From assembly GCF_014635545.1 (NCBI RefSeq), contig NZ_BMDA01000001.1, forward strand, positions 1,008,739 through 1,072,738: a stretch of DNA of 64,000 bases. Reading direction: 5' to 3'. Both the position numbers and the translations under genes were made by a program. The notes under the pieces were generated by a model. That model was not told the DNA's origin. It saw only the letters and a list, made by a program, of their open reading frames with translations, and ran no database searches. Source of the stretch: Acinetobacter courvalinii. Its GTDB lineage: Bacteria; Pseudomonadota; Gammaproteobacteria; Pseudomonadales; Moraxellaceae. Positions 1 to 8,653 of this stretch are shown in pieces (the stretch's first letter is position 1; every line of letters begins with the position of its first letter).

Positions 1-1
1 A

Positions 2-337
2 GGTGTTGGCTGTTCTAAAGTGCCAGATATCAACAATGTAGGCTTGATGGAAGACCGTGCAACATTACGTATTTCATCTCAACACGTTGCAAACTGGTTG
101 CGTCACGGGATCGTAACGCGTGAACAGGTTGAAGAAGTGCTTAAGCGCATGGCTGTGATTGTAGACCAGCAAAATGCCAATGATCCACTTTATACGCCAA
201 TGGCACCTAACTTCGATGGTATTGCATTCCAGGCAGCGTCTGACCTGATCTTTAAAGGTGCAGAGCAGCCATCGGGTTATACAGAGCCATTACTCCATGC
301 CGCACGTTTAAAATTAAAAGGTTATACCGGTGATTAA
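2..337 (+). CDS. glcB: Malate synthase G, C-terminal part
   Basis: The window opens inside this gene: the frame is open from base 2 without a start and leaves the last 111 residues. The stretch [20 protein letters not shown] followed by [14 protein letters not shown] is the conserved C-terminal signature of malate synthase G, which condenses glyoxylate and acetyl-CoA to malate in the glyoxylate bypass in the cytoplasm. The reading frame ends normally and an intrinsic terminator follows 17 bases later, so the 3' end looks intact. The catalytic barrel lies outside the window. Confidence 0.93.
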   Translation, partial: GVGCSKVPDINNVGLMEDRATLRISSQHVANWLRHGIVTREQVEEVLKRMAVIVDQQNANDPLYTPMAPNFDGIAFQAASDLIFKGAEQPSGYTEPLLHAARLKLKGYTGD

Positions 338-353
338 TTTCATCTGAATAAAG

Positions 354-377
354 AAGCCTCTTCGGAGGCTTTTTTTA
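354..377 (+). terminator. Intrinsic terminator after glcB
   Basis: AAGCCTC and GAGGCTT pair around a TTCG loop and are followed by a T run. The hairpin sits 17 bases after the glcB stop. Confidence 0.9.
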
Positions 378-518
378 TAGCTGCGATTCAGAAAAACAAG
401 GTATCTGCTTGCTTTGTTTGGGTGAGGATCAAATATTGTTAAAAACAGGATTAAACAGATTAGCGCTGAAATATTTGTTATAATTATCGCAGTTTGATCA
501 TTTAGCCGAATCATAGCG

Positions 519-1139
519 ATGTCACAAATTCTAAAATTAGATGCTTTAAAACAGGCGCAGGTTTCAACTACGCCATATCCTTACTTTGTGGTGGAAAATT
601 CAATTGTAGACAGCGAAGTGAAAGCTGTGATTCAGGATTTTCCAAAGATTGAACAAGGTGGAAGCTATAACATTGAAGATGTTGAAATTAAGCCTAATTT
701 TGATCGTTTCTTAAAATCATTAGATACCAAAGAATTTCGTCAGATTTTAACTGAAAAATTTGATGTGGATGTGATGGAACATCCGATGATGATCACGTTA
801 CGTGGTTATTCACGTCAAAAAGATGGCCGGATTCACTCGGATTCAAAAACCAAACTGCTGACTATCCTGATTTATTTAAATGAATCTTGGGATGCACCTA
901 CTGGCCGTCTACGTATCTTGAATGATGAAAAGAACATGGATGACTATGTGGCTGAGATTGATGCGGGTCCAGGGACATTAGTTGCCTTTAAAGTCACGGA
1001 TAATGGCTGGCATGGCTATGTTCCTTATGAAGGACAGCGTCAATCAATCCAGATCAATTTTTTAACCAGCGATAAAGCCAATGCCAAGCATCGCTTTATT
1101 CATGGCTTAAGTGCAAAAATGAAAAAATTATTTGGATAA
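519..1139 (+). CDS. 2OG-Fe(II) oxygenase family protein
   Basis: This 206-residue protein carries the iron-binding facial triad of the 2-oxoglutarate/Fe(II) dioxygenase fold: H106-x-D108 in GRIHSDSKTK and the distal H165 in GWHGYVP, with R174 placed to bind 2-oxoglutarate (EGQRQSIQINF). The double-stranded beta-helix core runs from about residue 85 to 185. Family members hydroxylate small molecules or protein side chains in the cytoplasm; the substrate cannot be read from the sequence. It is a single-gene unit with its own terminator. Confidence 0.85.
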   Translation: MSQILKLDALKQAQVSTTPYPYFVVENSIVDSEVKAVIQDFPKIEQGGSYNIEDVEIKPNFDRFLKSLDTKEFRQILTEKFDVDVMEHPMMITLRGYSRQKDGRIHSDSKTKLLTILIYLNESWDAPTGRLRILNDEKNMDDYVAEIDAGPGTLVAFKVTDNGWHGYVPYEGQRQSIQINFLTSDKANAKHRFIHGLSAKMKKLFG

Positions 1140-1149
1140 ATTTTTCCAT

Positions 1150-1180
1150 AAAAAGGGAGGTGAATAAACCTCCTTTTTTT
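1150..1180 (+). terminator. Intrinsic terminator after the 2OG oxygenase gene
   Basis: AAAAGGGAGGT pairs with ACCTCCTTTT (one bulged G) across a short loop, followed by a T run. Confidence 0.85.
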
Positions 1181-1217
1181 AACTTTAAATTTTGCGAGTT
1201 ACACCCATATAACAGTC

Positions 1218-1883
1218 ATGTGTGCCAATTTTAAACCCTTGACCATTGAACAAGCGCTGCAGTTGGGCTTGCCTCCGATTCCATTCGAATATGTGGAAGA
1301 GGTCTATCCGAGCTATAAAACCCCGTTGCTATTTAAATCGGACCACGGCTATGAATGGCGTGAGGTGTTATTTGGTTTGGTGCCGAAATGGTCGGAAGAT
1401 ACCAATATTTCCAAGCATACCTATAATGCCCGACATGAAACACTGTTTCAAAAACCGAGTTTTCTGGAAGCTGCCTCAAAATGTAAATTCGGCGTCATTC
1501 CAGTGACCGAGTTTTATGAAAGTAAATATATTGACAATAAGCCGCAACGTTGGGCAGTCCGTCGCAAAGATGGAAAAGCTTTCTTTATCGCTGCTTTATA
1601 TGAGATCCGCAAACTGAATGATCAGGTGATCCGTTCGGCCACCATGCTGACCATGAATGCCATAGACCACCCGATGATGAAGGATTTCCATGAACCGGGG
1701 GATGTTAAACGATCGGTCGTGGTGATTCCGCATGAGCGCTTAGATGAATGGTTAAGCTTAAAACAACCTCATCAGCTGTATGAGTTTATGCAAGGTTTTC
1801 CGGTGGAAGAGTTTGAGTGCCTACATGTACCAAAGGCAAAAATAGAAAAAGTCACACCCCAGCTAAATATGTTTGATTTATAA
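1218..1883 (+). CDS. SRAP-domain DNA-protein crosslink protein (HMCES/YedK family)
   Basis: The 221-residue protein has the SOS response-associated peptidase (SRAP) signature. After removal of Met1 it exposes the catalytic Cys2 (MCANF), and it keeps the NAR motif (N70, R72), the active-site Glu in TEFYE (E101) and the conserved His in DHPMM (H151). Family members bind abasic sites in single-stranded DNA and form a thiazolidine crosslink through Cys2. It reads MCAN where many relatives read MCGR, so the loop after Cys2 is slightly divergent. It stands alone between terminators; I see no clear LexA-type box upstream. Confidence 0.9.
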   Translation: MCANFKPLTIEQALQLGLPPIPFEYVEEVYPSYKTPLLFKSDHGYEWREVLFGLVPKWSEDTNISKHTYNARHETLFQKPSFLEAASKCKFGVIPVTEFYESKYIDNKPQRWAVRRKDGKAFFIAALYEIRKLNDQVIRSATMLTMNAIDHPMMKDFHEPGDVKRSVVVIPHERLDEWLSLKQPHQLYEFMQGFPVEEFECLHVPKAKIEKVTPQLNMFDL

Positions 1884-1895
1884 TTTTTCAAATCA

Positions 1896-1925
1896 AAAAA
1901 AGGCTTCCTGATGAAGCCTTTTTTA
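1896..1925. terminator. Bidirectional terminator between the SRAP and marR genes
   Basis: AAAAAGGCTTC pairs with GAAGCCTTTTTT around CTGAT. The A run on the left and T run on the right let it serve the convergent genes on both strands. Confidence 0.88.
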
Positions 1926-1933
1926 TCATTGTA

Positions 1934-2398
1934 TTAACGTGCGAGATTTTTAAACATATGTCGCAGGATTTCCATGGTCTTCTCGATTTGTAATGGTGTC
2001 AAACCGTCAAAAGACTGTTCCAGGATTATGGCGGTCAGATCATTGATTTTGGTAATCATTTCCTGACCTTTTTCAGTCAGATGAACACGGGTAATACGTC
2101 CATCTTCCTTGCACGAATAAGTATCAATATAGCCTTCATCTTTGAGGCGATATACGATCTTGGTCGTGGTCGACATTTTTGAAATGACCATCTCAGAAAG
2201 TTCAGATACGCTGGCATGAGGTTTGACGTGCAAGGCAATCAGAATACGGCGACGTGAATTGTCTAGACCATACTTTTTCAGTACATTATCGATGTTTTGG
2301 ACATACTGAGCATTTACTTGAGAAATCCAGTAAAAAGGGAAGTCTTCCAGATTAAATGAATCGGCTGTAGGTAAAAAACGCGCATATTTTTTTGGCAT
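1934..2398 (-). CDS. MarR-family transcriptional regulator
   Basis: A 154-residue winged-helix protein. The segment VKPHASVSELSEMVISKMST is the helix-turn-helix, and the wing follows with KEDGRITRVHLTEKGQEM, which matches the MarR 'DxRxxxxxLTxKG' signature. The N-terminal and C-terminal helices are the expected dimerisation parts. These regulators usually repress a neighbouring gene or themselves and respond to small ligands. The nearest gene to its upstream side is over 1 kb away, so the target is not obvious; a 22-bp palindrome 135 bases upstream is a candidate operator. Confidence 0.88.
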   Translation of the reverse strand: MPKKYARFLPTADSFNLEDFPFYWISQVNAQYVQNIDNVLKKYGLDNSRRRILIALHVKPHASVSELSEMVISKMSTTTKIVYRLKDEGYIDTYSCKEDGRITRVHLTEKGQEMITKINDLTAIILEQSFDGLTPLQIEKTMEILRHMFKNLAR

Positions 2399-2532
2399 TA
2401 CTTATTTCCTATGCTTGCACAAGGAGCTAATCCAATTTAGCTCTAAGATTCCATGAAATGTCTACAATTTGCCTGTTAACAAAAATCCCTTTCCTGATTT
2501 TTTTAACATTCCATTTTTAACATCTTTGTCCG

Positions 2533-2554
2533 AAGATAATTTGTAAATTATCTT
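2533..2554. promoter_or_regulatory. Perfect palindrome upstream of marR, candidate operator
   Basis: AAGATAATTT and AAATTATCTT form exact 10-bp inverted arms around a 2-base centre. The site lies 135 bases upstream of the marR start. The size and symmetry suit a MarR-type dimer, but binding is inferred only from position and symmetry. Confidence 0.4.
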
Positions 2555-2953
2555 TGTTCTGAATAGAGAAGTCATCATAAAAGTCACATAAATCAGCTAT
2601 TAAAGATGAACTATCCAGTCGTCTAACCCCTAACGGGATTCTACAGTTTTACAGCTGTGCTGGACTATAGAATATTTGTATTGTAGAAAAAAAATACGAA
2701 TTTTGACGTGACATTTTTATAAAAATTTCTGTCTAAAATGTCATAAATATACAAAATCAATATATTTATAAAATAAATAAAGCTTAAATAAATAGCGAAT
2801 ACATAAGTTTGCTTTGAACAAGTGGTTAAAATGTGACTTGTGAAATCTTTTTTAAAAGATGAATAAATACATTCTTTGTCACACTTTTCTCGTAAATTTA
2901 TAAAAAGATGCTTAGGGCAATCAGGTTGTGTTGTATTTTTTAGAAACAGCATA
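2555..2953. other. AT-rich gene-free stretch
   Basis: About 400 bases very rich in A and T with only unconvincing ORFs lacking ribosome binding sites. I see no gene, tRNA or repeat here. Confidence 0.5.
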
Positions 2954-2995
2954 CAAAAAAACGCACCTCAACAGGATTACAGGTTGAGATGCGCA
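2954..2995 (-). terminator. Intrinsic terminator of the alpha/beta hydrolase gene (minus strand)
   Basis: Read on the minus strand, GCGCATCTCAAC pairs with GTTGAGGTGCG around a short loop and is followed by seven T. It lies about 50 bases after the hydrolase stop. Confidence 0.88.
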
Positions 2996-3045
2996 AAGCA
3001 GAACAGGCAATGAACTTAAACCTTAAACCTTTTTAACGGTCCAGA

Positions 3046-3903
3046 TTAAATCCGTAATTCACTTTCCAATATTGGCCAGATCTTTTGATGTGATTTCTTG
3101 AACATCAGCATGTGTCCAATCTGCTTATATCCAAGCTGTTGCGGATTCAGTTCAATTAATTTGGTCTGTGCATTCGGATACAAACGAAGTAAATCTTTGA
3201 CATTGCTGTGCGTCGCAATTTCATCATCGGTTGCCCAGAACGATGTGATAGGGCATTGAATTTGCTGATGATAATCTTCAAAAATAGTTTTTCCTATGGC
3301 ATTCATGACATAACCGGGCTTACTACAAAACTCAGCCCATTGTTTTGCAACATTTTTAGGCAGGTTTTCACCCATCCCGATAAATTGAGTTGCGCCATAA
3401 CCTTTAACAAAGCTCGAAACTGGGAAAATGACATTGAACATCAGCGGTGCGAGTACCTTGGTTTTACCTTTGAGGCCTTTGACATGGCCTGTTGAGCCCG
3501 CAATTGCTAATACTTTGGCAACCTTGTGATAATTTGAAGCGATGCCAAGCAGTTGTCCTCCGGCACTATGGCCAACAATAATGACTTTTTCCGCTTGTGT
3601 ACGATTCAACAATGCCTCAATTGCAGCAGGAATGTCATAAATTCCCCAGTCATTAATGCTTGCTGTGGAGTCTTTTAATGCACCATGTAAGGATTCCCCA
3701 ATTCCGCGGAAATCAAAACTCAATACTGGATAACCTTGTTGATTCAACCATTGGGCAAATGCATGATAAAAATTTTTGGTGATACCAGTTGCTGGGCAGA
3801 TTAGAATCGGGTAGGGCTTATCGGAATTGAGTACTGGATAGAATTGAGCAGCAAGTTGATAGCCGTCCTTGCAACTGATCCAGAAAGATTCAACGCTATT
3901 CAT
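3046..3903 (-). CDS. Alpha/beta hydrolase (COG4757-like)
   Basis: A 285-residue cytoplasmic alpha/beta hydrolase. The nucleophile elbow is GHSAGG, preceded by the oxyanion region (LICPATGITKNFY) and the DFRGIGES strand-loop typical of the fold. The acid is likely in ATDDEIA and the catalytic His in IGHMLMF near the C-terminus. The frame stays open upstream to 3987, but those extra 28 residues are not family-like, so I start at the ATG giving MNSVESFW. It resembles the predicted alpha/beta hydrolases of COG4757; the substrate is unknown. It is divergent from the membrane-protein gene at 4040. Confidence 0.8.
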   Translation of the reverse strand: MNSVESFWISCKDGYQLAAQFYPVLNSDKPYPILICPATGITKNFYHAFAQWLNQQGYPVLSFDFRGIGESLHGALKDSTASINDWGIYDIPAAIEALLNRTQAEKVIIVGHSAGGQLLGIASNYHKVAKVLAIAGSTGHVKGLKGKTKVLAPLMFNVIFPVSSFVKGYGATQFIGMGENLPKNVAKQWAEFCSKPGYVMNAIGKTIFEDYHQQIQCPITSFWATDDEIATHSNVKDLLRLYPNAQTKLIELNPQQLGYKQIGHMLMFKKSHQKIWPILESELRI

Positions 3904-4039
3904 GGAAACGATACTCTGATGTATATATAGGATTACTTTACATAAGTTCCAAAAAGAAACCCGTTTAAAAAATGACTTAAAAGTCAAACTTTATGTTATA
4001 TAACCGTATAAAACAAAGTATAGGAAATCTGGAAAGAAC

Positions 4040-4495
4040 ATGTATGTATTAAATACAGCAACGCAATTGGCTATTGTATTCAGTGGTATTTTTCTTTGGG
4101 TGGGGATGATAACCGGGGTCTGGAAGTATTATCAGATCAGACAGTCTGAACTGGCCAGAGCACACTATTATGTGGATATCGCTCATCGGAGTAGTCTGCT
4201 ATATGCATCTGCAAGCCTGATTTTAGCTGCACTTAGCTATTTCACGGTTTTATCTGATCAGCTTGTTTTATTCTGTGTGGTTGCAAACTTATTCTTTTTT
4301 GCGATGTCGATTTTGATTTATATCTTGCATGGTGTATTAAAGGACACCACCAATCAGTTTAAGCAACCGCATAAAGTGGGGCGGTTGAATTTGCCAGTAT
4401 GGTGCATGTCGTTGATGATGTTAACTTTAATTATGGTCGAGTTAGGCGCTACAACAGTGTTGTTATGGGGAACAATAGCGAAGTTTTTAAATTAA
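4040..4495 (+). CDS. Four-helix membrane protein of unknown function
   Basis: The 151-residue protein has four hydrophobic segments, at roughly residues 8-27, 51-70, 74-96 and 119-145, joined by short charged loops (KYYQIRQSELARAHYY and DTTNQFKQPHKVGR). It should be an inner-membrane protein with both ends on the same side. I do not recognise a named family. It converges on another small membrane-protein gene 14 bases downstream. Confidence 0.7.
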   Translation: MYVLNTATQLAIVFSGIFLWVGMITGVWKYYQIRQSELARAHYYVDIAHRSSLLYASASLILAALSYFTVLSDQLVLFCVVANLFFFAMSILIYILHGVLKDTTNQFKQPHKVGRLNLPVWCMSLMMLTLIMVELGATTVLLWGTIAKFLN

Positions 4496-4521
4496 AAAAA
4501 ATGGATGATTACTCATCCATT
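4493..4521 (-). terminator. Minus-strand terminator whose loop holds the stop codon
   Basis: On the minus strand ATGGATGA, loop GTAA, TCATCCAT and a T run form an intrinsic terminator. The TAA of the gene ending at 4509 lies in the loop, so the last codons form the left arm. Confidence 0.75.
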
Positions 4522-4769
4522 CTCCCTAGAGAATTTTTTTGGCGTGCTACGCTTAACTGTCGAAACTTTCGATCGACGATCGCCCACATACAAAAGGCAA
4601 CAGAGACAATCAATGCATATGCAAAATATTCAGGTTTTAAATTACCTTTAATTGTGCCTTGAAATAACAACGTAACCATTAAGGCGAGCGTTGTGGTTGC
4701 ATATACTACTGTATCATTTGCCTTCAGAGCGTTAATGAAGACTTGCTTGTTGAAATGTATTGATAACAT
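4509..4769 (-). CDS. Small two-helix membrane protein
   Basis: An 86-residue protein with two predicted membrane helices (about 22-40 and 51-68), then a basic tail (DRKFRQLSVARQKNSLGR). The start is chosen by the strong AAGGAGG: the ATG one base after it is too close, while the ATG giving MLSIHFNK sits seven bases away. No family recognised. The stop codon is embedded in the terminator hairpin. Confidence 0.62.
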   Translation of the reverse strand: MLSIHFNKQVFINALKANDTVVYATTTLALMVTLLFQGTIKGNLKPEYFAYALIVSVAFCMWAIVDRKFRQLSVARQKNSLGRMDE

Positions 4770-5191
4770 CTCCATCCCTCCTTGTTGTGACGACAAAACC
4801 ATGCGTTTTTGTCTGAATTGTTTTTTAAGTTGTACTGGTATTTTCTGAGCATTTCAAGAGCAAAAAGGGGGATTTTGAAAATAAATTTTTGAATGTATTG
4901 ATTTATAAAGGTTTAAAGTATTTTTTATATTAATTTATAGTATTTTTTAGTTAAATATTGGTCGATATTTTTACAATATGAAATATTTATAAGGGGTATA
5001 TAAAGTGAGTGATATCACTTTATCGTAAAATATCTACTATCACCACATCAATGTAAATAAGTAATTTTTATCCTTGCCTGATCAAAAAGGAAAGATTTGT
5101 CGTAAACAAAAAATGAACATTGGATAAAAGAACATTTTTTGTATAGCTAAAATCATGTTTGGGTAAAACATCATTTTAACGACAAATCATT
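4770..5191. other. AT-rich intergenic region with a 12-bp palindrome
   Basis: This 420-base stretch has no gene. It presumably contains the promoter of the leftward small membrane-protein gene and the brnQ 3' region. The only ordered element is AGTGATATCACT at 5008-5019, a perfect palindrome of unknown meaning. Confidence 0.45.
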
Positions 5192-6493
5192 TTACTTTTT
5201 CTGAGCCATCGCTCGGTCAATCACAATCGCAATTACCAGAACAGCCAAGGATGGGAGTAACCATGCAAGGTTTTGTTCATTTAAAGGTAAGTGCTGAATA
5301 AATGCTGGAAGTTGTGCGGTAAAGCCGGCAGCTTTAATTGCTTCAACAATACCGAACAGGAACGCAATAGCGGTAACTGATCCAACCACAATAGAAGGAT
5401 TATTCCAACGTTTCCAGAAAAAGCTGAGCATGATCACAACAATTGCTGGCGGGTAAATGGCACTCAGTACAGGTACAGAGAAAGCAATCAGCTTGGTTAA
5501 ACCTAGATTGGAAATTAATAACGAGAAGCCAGTCAGAATGAAAACAAGCAATTTATAAGATAAACCAGTTAATTCATTAAAATATTCTGCACAAGCACAG
5601 GTCAGGCCAATCGCAGTCACCATACACGCAAGGAAAATCAGACAGGTGAGGAAGTAAGAACCGTAATCACCAAATGCATGCTGTACATAAGCATGGAGGA
5701 TGATGGCACCATTGGCTGCATCAGGCGCAACTTCGTGACTGCCTAAACCCAGTTTAAATAAGCTGATATAGACCAAGGTCAGTCCTACACCGGCAATCAA
5801 ACTTGCAATAATGGCATATTTGGTAATGAGCTTGGTATCTGTGACACCGCGAGATTGAATCGCCTGAATAATCACAATACCGAATACCAAAGCACCCAAG
5901 GTATCCATGGTGAGATAACCACTGACGAAACCTTCAGATACTGGGCTGCTGACATAGTTATTCACTGCAGGTGAAATCAGACCGGTTGGAATAGCAAAAG
6001 CGGCAATCCCTAAAATAGCGAGGGCAATGATTTTTAAAGGTGCCAGCACATGGCCTACAGTATCAAGCAGTTTGTTGGGATACAGCGAAACTGCAGTCAC
6101 AAAAGCAAAATAAACAATACTATAGATAAAAAGGCTGCTACCTGAAGTACCAAAATAAGGTGCAAAGCCAATTTCATAAGAAACGGTAGCTGTGCGAGGT
6201 GTCGCGAATAGCGGTCCTACAGTCAGGTAGCAAGCAATGGTAAGCAGTAAGCTAAAGAAACGGCCAAGCGGCGAACTGATGATTTCGATCGAGCCTTTCA
6301 TGCGAGATAAAGCCATGATCGTAATCACAGGTAAACCAACTGCAGTAATTAAGAAACCGAAAGCGGCCAGCCAGACATGTTCACCAGCCTGCTGCGCAAC
6401 GATAGGAGGAAAGATAATATTGCCTGCGCCAATAAATAACGCAAAGGTCATAAACCCTAAAGCAATGATATCTCCTGTACGAAGTTGATTCAT
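5192..6493 (-). CDS. brnQ: Branched-chain amino acid carrier, LIVCS family
   Basis: This 433-residue inner-membrane protein has about 12 hydrophobic segments and begins with the family signature [19 protein letters not shown] followed by IIFPP. BrnQ proteins import leucine, isoleucine and valine with a cation. Length matches the family. The start has GAGGG upstream in AAAGAGGGAGGC. About 165 bases upstream, within a possible 5' leader, lies an intrinsic terminator on the same strand that no annotated gene explains, so expression may be attenuated. Confidence 0.93.
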   Translation of the reverse strand: MNQLRTGDIIALGFMTFALFIGAGNIIFPPIVAQQAGEHVWLAAFGFLITAVGLPVITIMALSRMKGSIEIISSPLGRFFSLLLTIACYLTVGPLFATPRTATVSYEIGFAPYFGTSGSSLFIYSIVYFAFVTAVSLYPNKLLDTVGHVLAPLKIIALAILGIAAFAIPTGLISPAVNNYVSSPVSEGFVSGYLTMDTLGALVFGIVIIQAIQSRGVTDTKLITKYAIIASLIAGVGLTLVYISLFKLGLGSHEVAPDAANGAIILHAYVQHAFGDYGSYFLTCLIFLACMVTAIGLTCACAEYFNELTGLSYKLLVFILTGFSLLISNLGLTKLIAFSVPVLSAIYPPAIVVIMLSFFWKRWNNPSIVVGSVTAIAFLFGIVEAIKAAGFTAQLPAFIQHLPLNEQNLAWLLPSLAVLVIAIVIDRAMAQKK

Positions 6494-6657
6494 AAAGAGG
6501 GAGGCATAAAATAAAAGTGCAAATTTTAGAATAAAAAAGCGTTCTTTTGAAACTAATTTATGTGAAAATTGTCTGTTTTTTGACTAAAAAGAAATTATGA
6601 AAATCATATAATTAGCTGTGGTAAAGCTAATGCATTGAAAAGGTTTTTAAAACTCAG
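6494..6657 (-). other. brnQ upstream region
   Basis: No gene. It contains the perfect inverted repeat ATTAGCT-N7-AGCTAAT at 6611-6631. Together with 6695-6851 it holds the divergent promoters of brnQ and map. Confidence 0.5.
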
Positions 6658-6694
6658 AAAATAAAAAGTGCTGATGTCTTTTCTCAATCAGCAC
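6658..6694 (-). terminator. Orphan minus-strand terminator upstream of brnQ
   Basis: On the minus strand GTGCTGAT pairs with ATCAGCAC across 11 bases and is followed by TTTTTATTTT. No annotated minus-strand gene ends here: the next one (lysR) stops at 7678 with its own terminator. It is either a brnQ leader attenuator or the end of a small RNA starting near 6800. Confidence 0.6.
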
Positions 6695-6851
6695 AATCGA
6701 AATTAAATGTAAAATAAAAGTACGCTTTTAGTCTTAAAAAGATTGAAGATTTCTATGCAAGGGCGTACAACTATTGAAATACTTTATGCAGCCCTCATAT
6801 CTTTTGCTTGCATGTGAAATTAATCTGATAGATGAATAAGGAAAATCTCGA

Positions 6852-7646
6852 ATGAGAGCTTCTACTGTGACCATTAAAACTGAACAAGATCTTGAGAAAT
6901 TAAGAATCTCAGGTCGTTTGGCGGCACAAGTGTTAGAAATGATCGGTGCGTATATTAAACCGGGTGTTTCAACTGAATATTTAGATGATATCTGCAATGA
7001 TTATATCGTGAATACCTTGCAGGTGATTCCGGCCAACGTTGGCTATCACGGTTTTACCAAGACGACCTGTATTTCTGTGAATGAAGAAGTATGTCATGCG
7101 ATTCCTTCTGCCAAAAAGATTTTGCAAGACGGTGACATCTTGAATATCGATGTTGCCGTGATTAAAGATGGCTATTTCGGTGATACCAGCCGCATGTATT
7201 TTGTCGGCCAACCAAGCGCTGAGGCCAAGAAACTGGTCGAAACCACTTATGCAGCCATGTTGGCAGGCATCCATACCGTCAAACCGGGTGCAACATTGGG
7301 GGATATTGGGCATGCAATCCAGACCGTTGCCCAGAATGCCGGCTATAGCATTGTTCGTGAATATTGTGGGCATGGTATCGGTCGTATCTATCATGAACAG
7401 CCCAATATTTTGCATTACGGACAAAAGGGCCAAGGTATGGTCCTGAAAAAGGGCATGGTCTTTACTATTGAACCGATGGTTAATGCAGGCAAACCTCATG
7501 TCAAAGAGCTAAACGATGGCTGGACAGTGGTCACCAAAGATAAGTCACTGTCGGCGCAATGGGAACATATGGTTGCGGTAACGGATGATGGTTTTGAATT
7601 ACTTACCCCGTGGCCGGAAGGTACAGGGCATTATCCTGCCGTTTAA
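6852..7646 (+). CDS. map: Methionine aminopeptidase, type I
   Basis: Removes the initiator methionine from nascent proteins in the cytoplasm. The 264-residue sequence contains all five metal ligands of the pita-bread fold: D100, D111, H174, E207 and E238, each offset by three from the E. coli enzyme. GYHGFTKTTCISVNE and GHGIGR are the conserved substrate-pocket segments. The start follows AAGGAAAATCTCG. The gene is monocistronic and ends at a bidirectional terminator. Acinetobacter genomes may carry more than one map gene; this is a full-length type I enzyme. Confidence 0.95.
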   Translation: MRASTVTIKTEQDLEKLRISGRLAAQVLEMIGAYIKPGVSTEYLDDICNDYIVNTLQVIPANVGYHGFTKTTCISVNEEVCHAIPSAKKILQDGDILNIDVAVIKDGYFGDTSRMYFVGQPSAEAKKLVETTYAAMLAGIHTVKPGATLGDIGHAIQTVAQNAGYSIVREYCGHGIGRIYHEQPNILHYGQKGQGMVLKKGMVFTIEPMVNAGKPHVKELNDGWTVVTKDKSLSAQWEHMVAVTDDGFELLTPWPEGTGHYPAV

Positions 7647-7662
7647 TTATTATTGTGATGTC

Positions 7663-7696
7663 GAAAAGGCTCGGAAATCAACCGGGCCTTTTCTTT
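7663..7696. terminator. Bidirectional terminator between map and lysR
   Basis: AAAAGGCTCGG pairs with CCGGGCCTTTT (one G-T pair) around AAATCAA. The TGA of the leftward lysR gene (7678-7680) lies within the loop. Confidence 0.82.
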
Positions 7697-8598
7697 GTTG
7701 AGCATTGGGTGAGTTGCTCAACTAGATAGTCAATAAAGACACGTACAGCAGGTAACAAGCCACGACGGGATGGATAGACGGCATGGAAAATACCATGTGG
7801 AGCGGTCCACTCTGGTAGTACGGTCACCAGCTGTCCTGTTTTAACAAAGTCTTGTGCAATACTGTCCGGTAATAAGGCAATTCCACAATTTTGTGTTGCC
7901 AGCTCGGCCAGCATCAAAAGATTCGAGCCCATAATGACCGGGTTGACCTTAATCTTTTTCTGCTGCTGATCTGGACCCGTTAACAGAAATTGCTGATCAA
8001 GATGATCTTCAGCCATGCTGATAATCCGATGTTCAGGGAGCTGTTCTGGTGTAGTGAGATTGCCAAACTCATTTAAATAAGCCTGACTGGCAAAAAGCCG
8101 TTGTTCAATCGCTTCAAACTGTCTGAGCACCAGATTCGGATCATCGTCCAGTTTAGAGCGCACCCGTAAGGCCAGATCAATACCTTCATTAATCACGTCT
8201 ACACGGCGATTGCTCACCATCATCTGAACACGTACTTCAGGATATTTTTTCAAGAAAGCTGGCAGGATTTTTGCCATCTGGTTTTGGGCAATATCGACCG
8301 GCACACTGACTTTGATCACACCACGCGGCTGGCTACTTAAATGATTGACCACATCATGCGCTGCTTGCGCCGCATTCATCATGACTTGTGCATGGCGGTA
8401 TACATCCATGCCGATATCGGTCACGGCGAAATGACGCGAACTACGCTGAATCAGACGTACGCCAAGTTGCTCTTCGAGGTTGTATACCCGACGACTGAGT
8501 TTAGATTTAGGAATATCGGTTGCACGTTCTGCCGCACTAAAACCGCCGTGTTCAACCACCAGCGCAAAGCAATAAAAATCATCTAAATCCGTTAGCAT
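7678..8598 (-). CDS. LysR-family transcriptional regulator
   Basis: A 306-residue LysR regulator. Residues about 1-60 form the winged helix (LDDFYCFALVVEHGGFSAAERATDIPKSKLSRRV split across the helix-turn-helix), with the conserved pattern L-E-x-x-L-G-V-R-L-I-Q-R. Residues 90-295 are the two-lobed ligand-binding domain. It resembles the group that activates or represses divergent oxidoreductases, but the neighbours here are map and an HD protein, so the target is unknown. Its stop codon overlaps the terminator shared with map. Confidence 0.9.
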   Translation of the reverse strand: MLTDLDDFYCFALVVEHGGFSAAERATDIPKSKLSRRVYNLEEQLGVRLIQRSSRHFAVTDIGMDVYRHAQVMMNAAQAAHDVVNHLSSQPRGVIKVSVPVDIAQNQMAKILPAFLKKYPEVRVQMMVSNRRVDVINEGIDLALRVRSKLDDDPNLVLRQFEAIEQRLFASQAYLNEFGNLTTPEQLPEHRIISMAEDHLDQQFLLTGPDQQQKKIKVNPVIMGSNLLMLAELATQNCGIALLPDSIAQDFVKTGQLVTVLPEWTAPHGIFHAVYPSRRGLLPAVRVFIDYLVEQLTQCSTKKRPG

Positions 8599-8653
8599 TA
8601 CGCTATAAACTCCAGCTTATTGTGTTCAGGTTAAAACAGTATAAATGTAATTA

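Noticed and set aside
2665-2952. 95-residue minus-strand ORF in the AT-rich gap
   Set aside because: Composition follows the AT-rich DNA, there is no ribosome binding site and no recognisable domain; its upstream end touches the hydrolase terminator.
4399-4662. 87-residue plus-strand ORF across the 4495-4509 junction
   Set aside because: Out-of-frame shadow of the membrane-protein gene and antisense of the next gene.
5145-5180. Terminator after brnQ
   Set aside because: ATGTTT/AAACAT is a short AT-only stem with weak T residues; not convincing.
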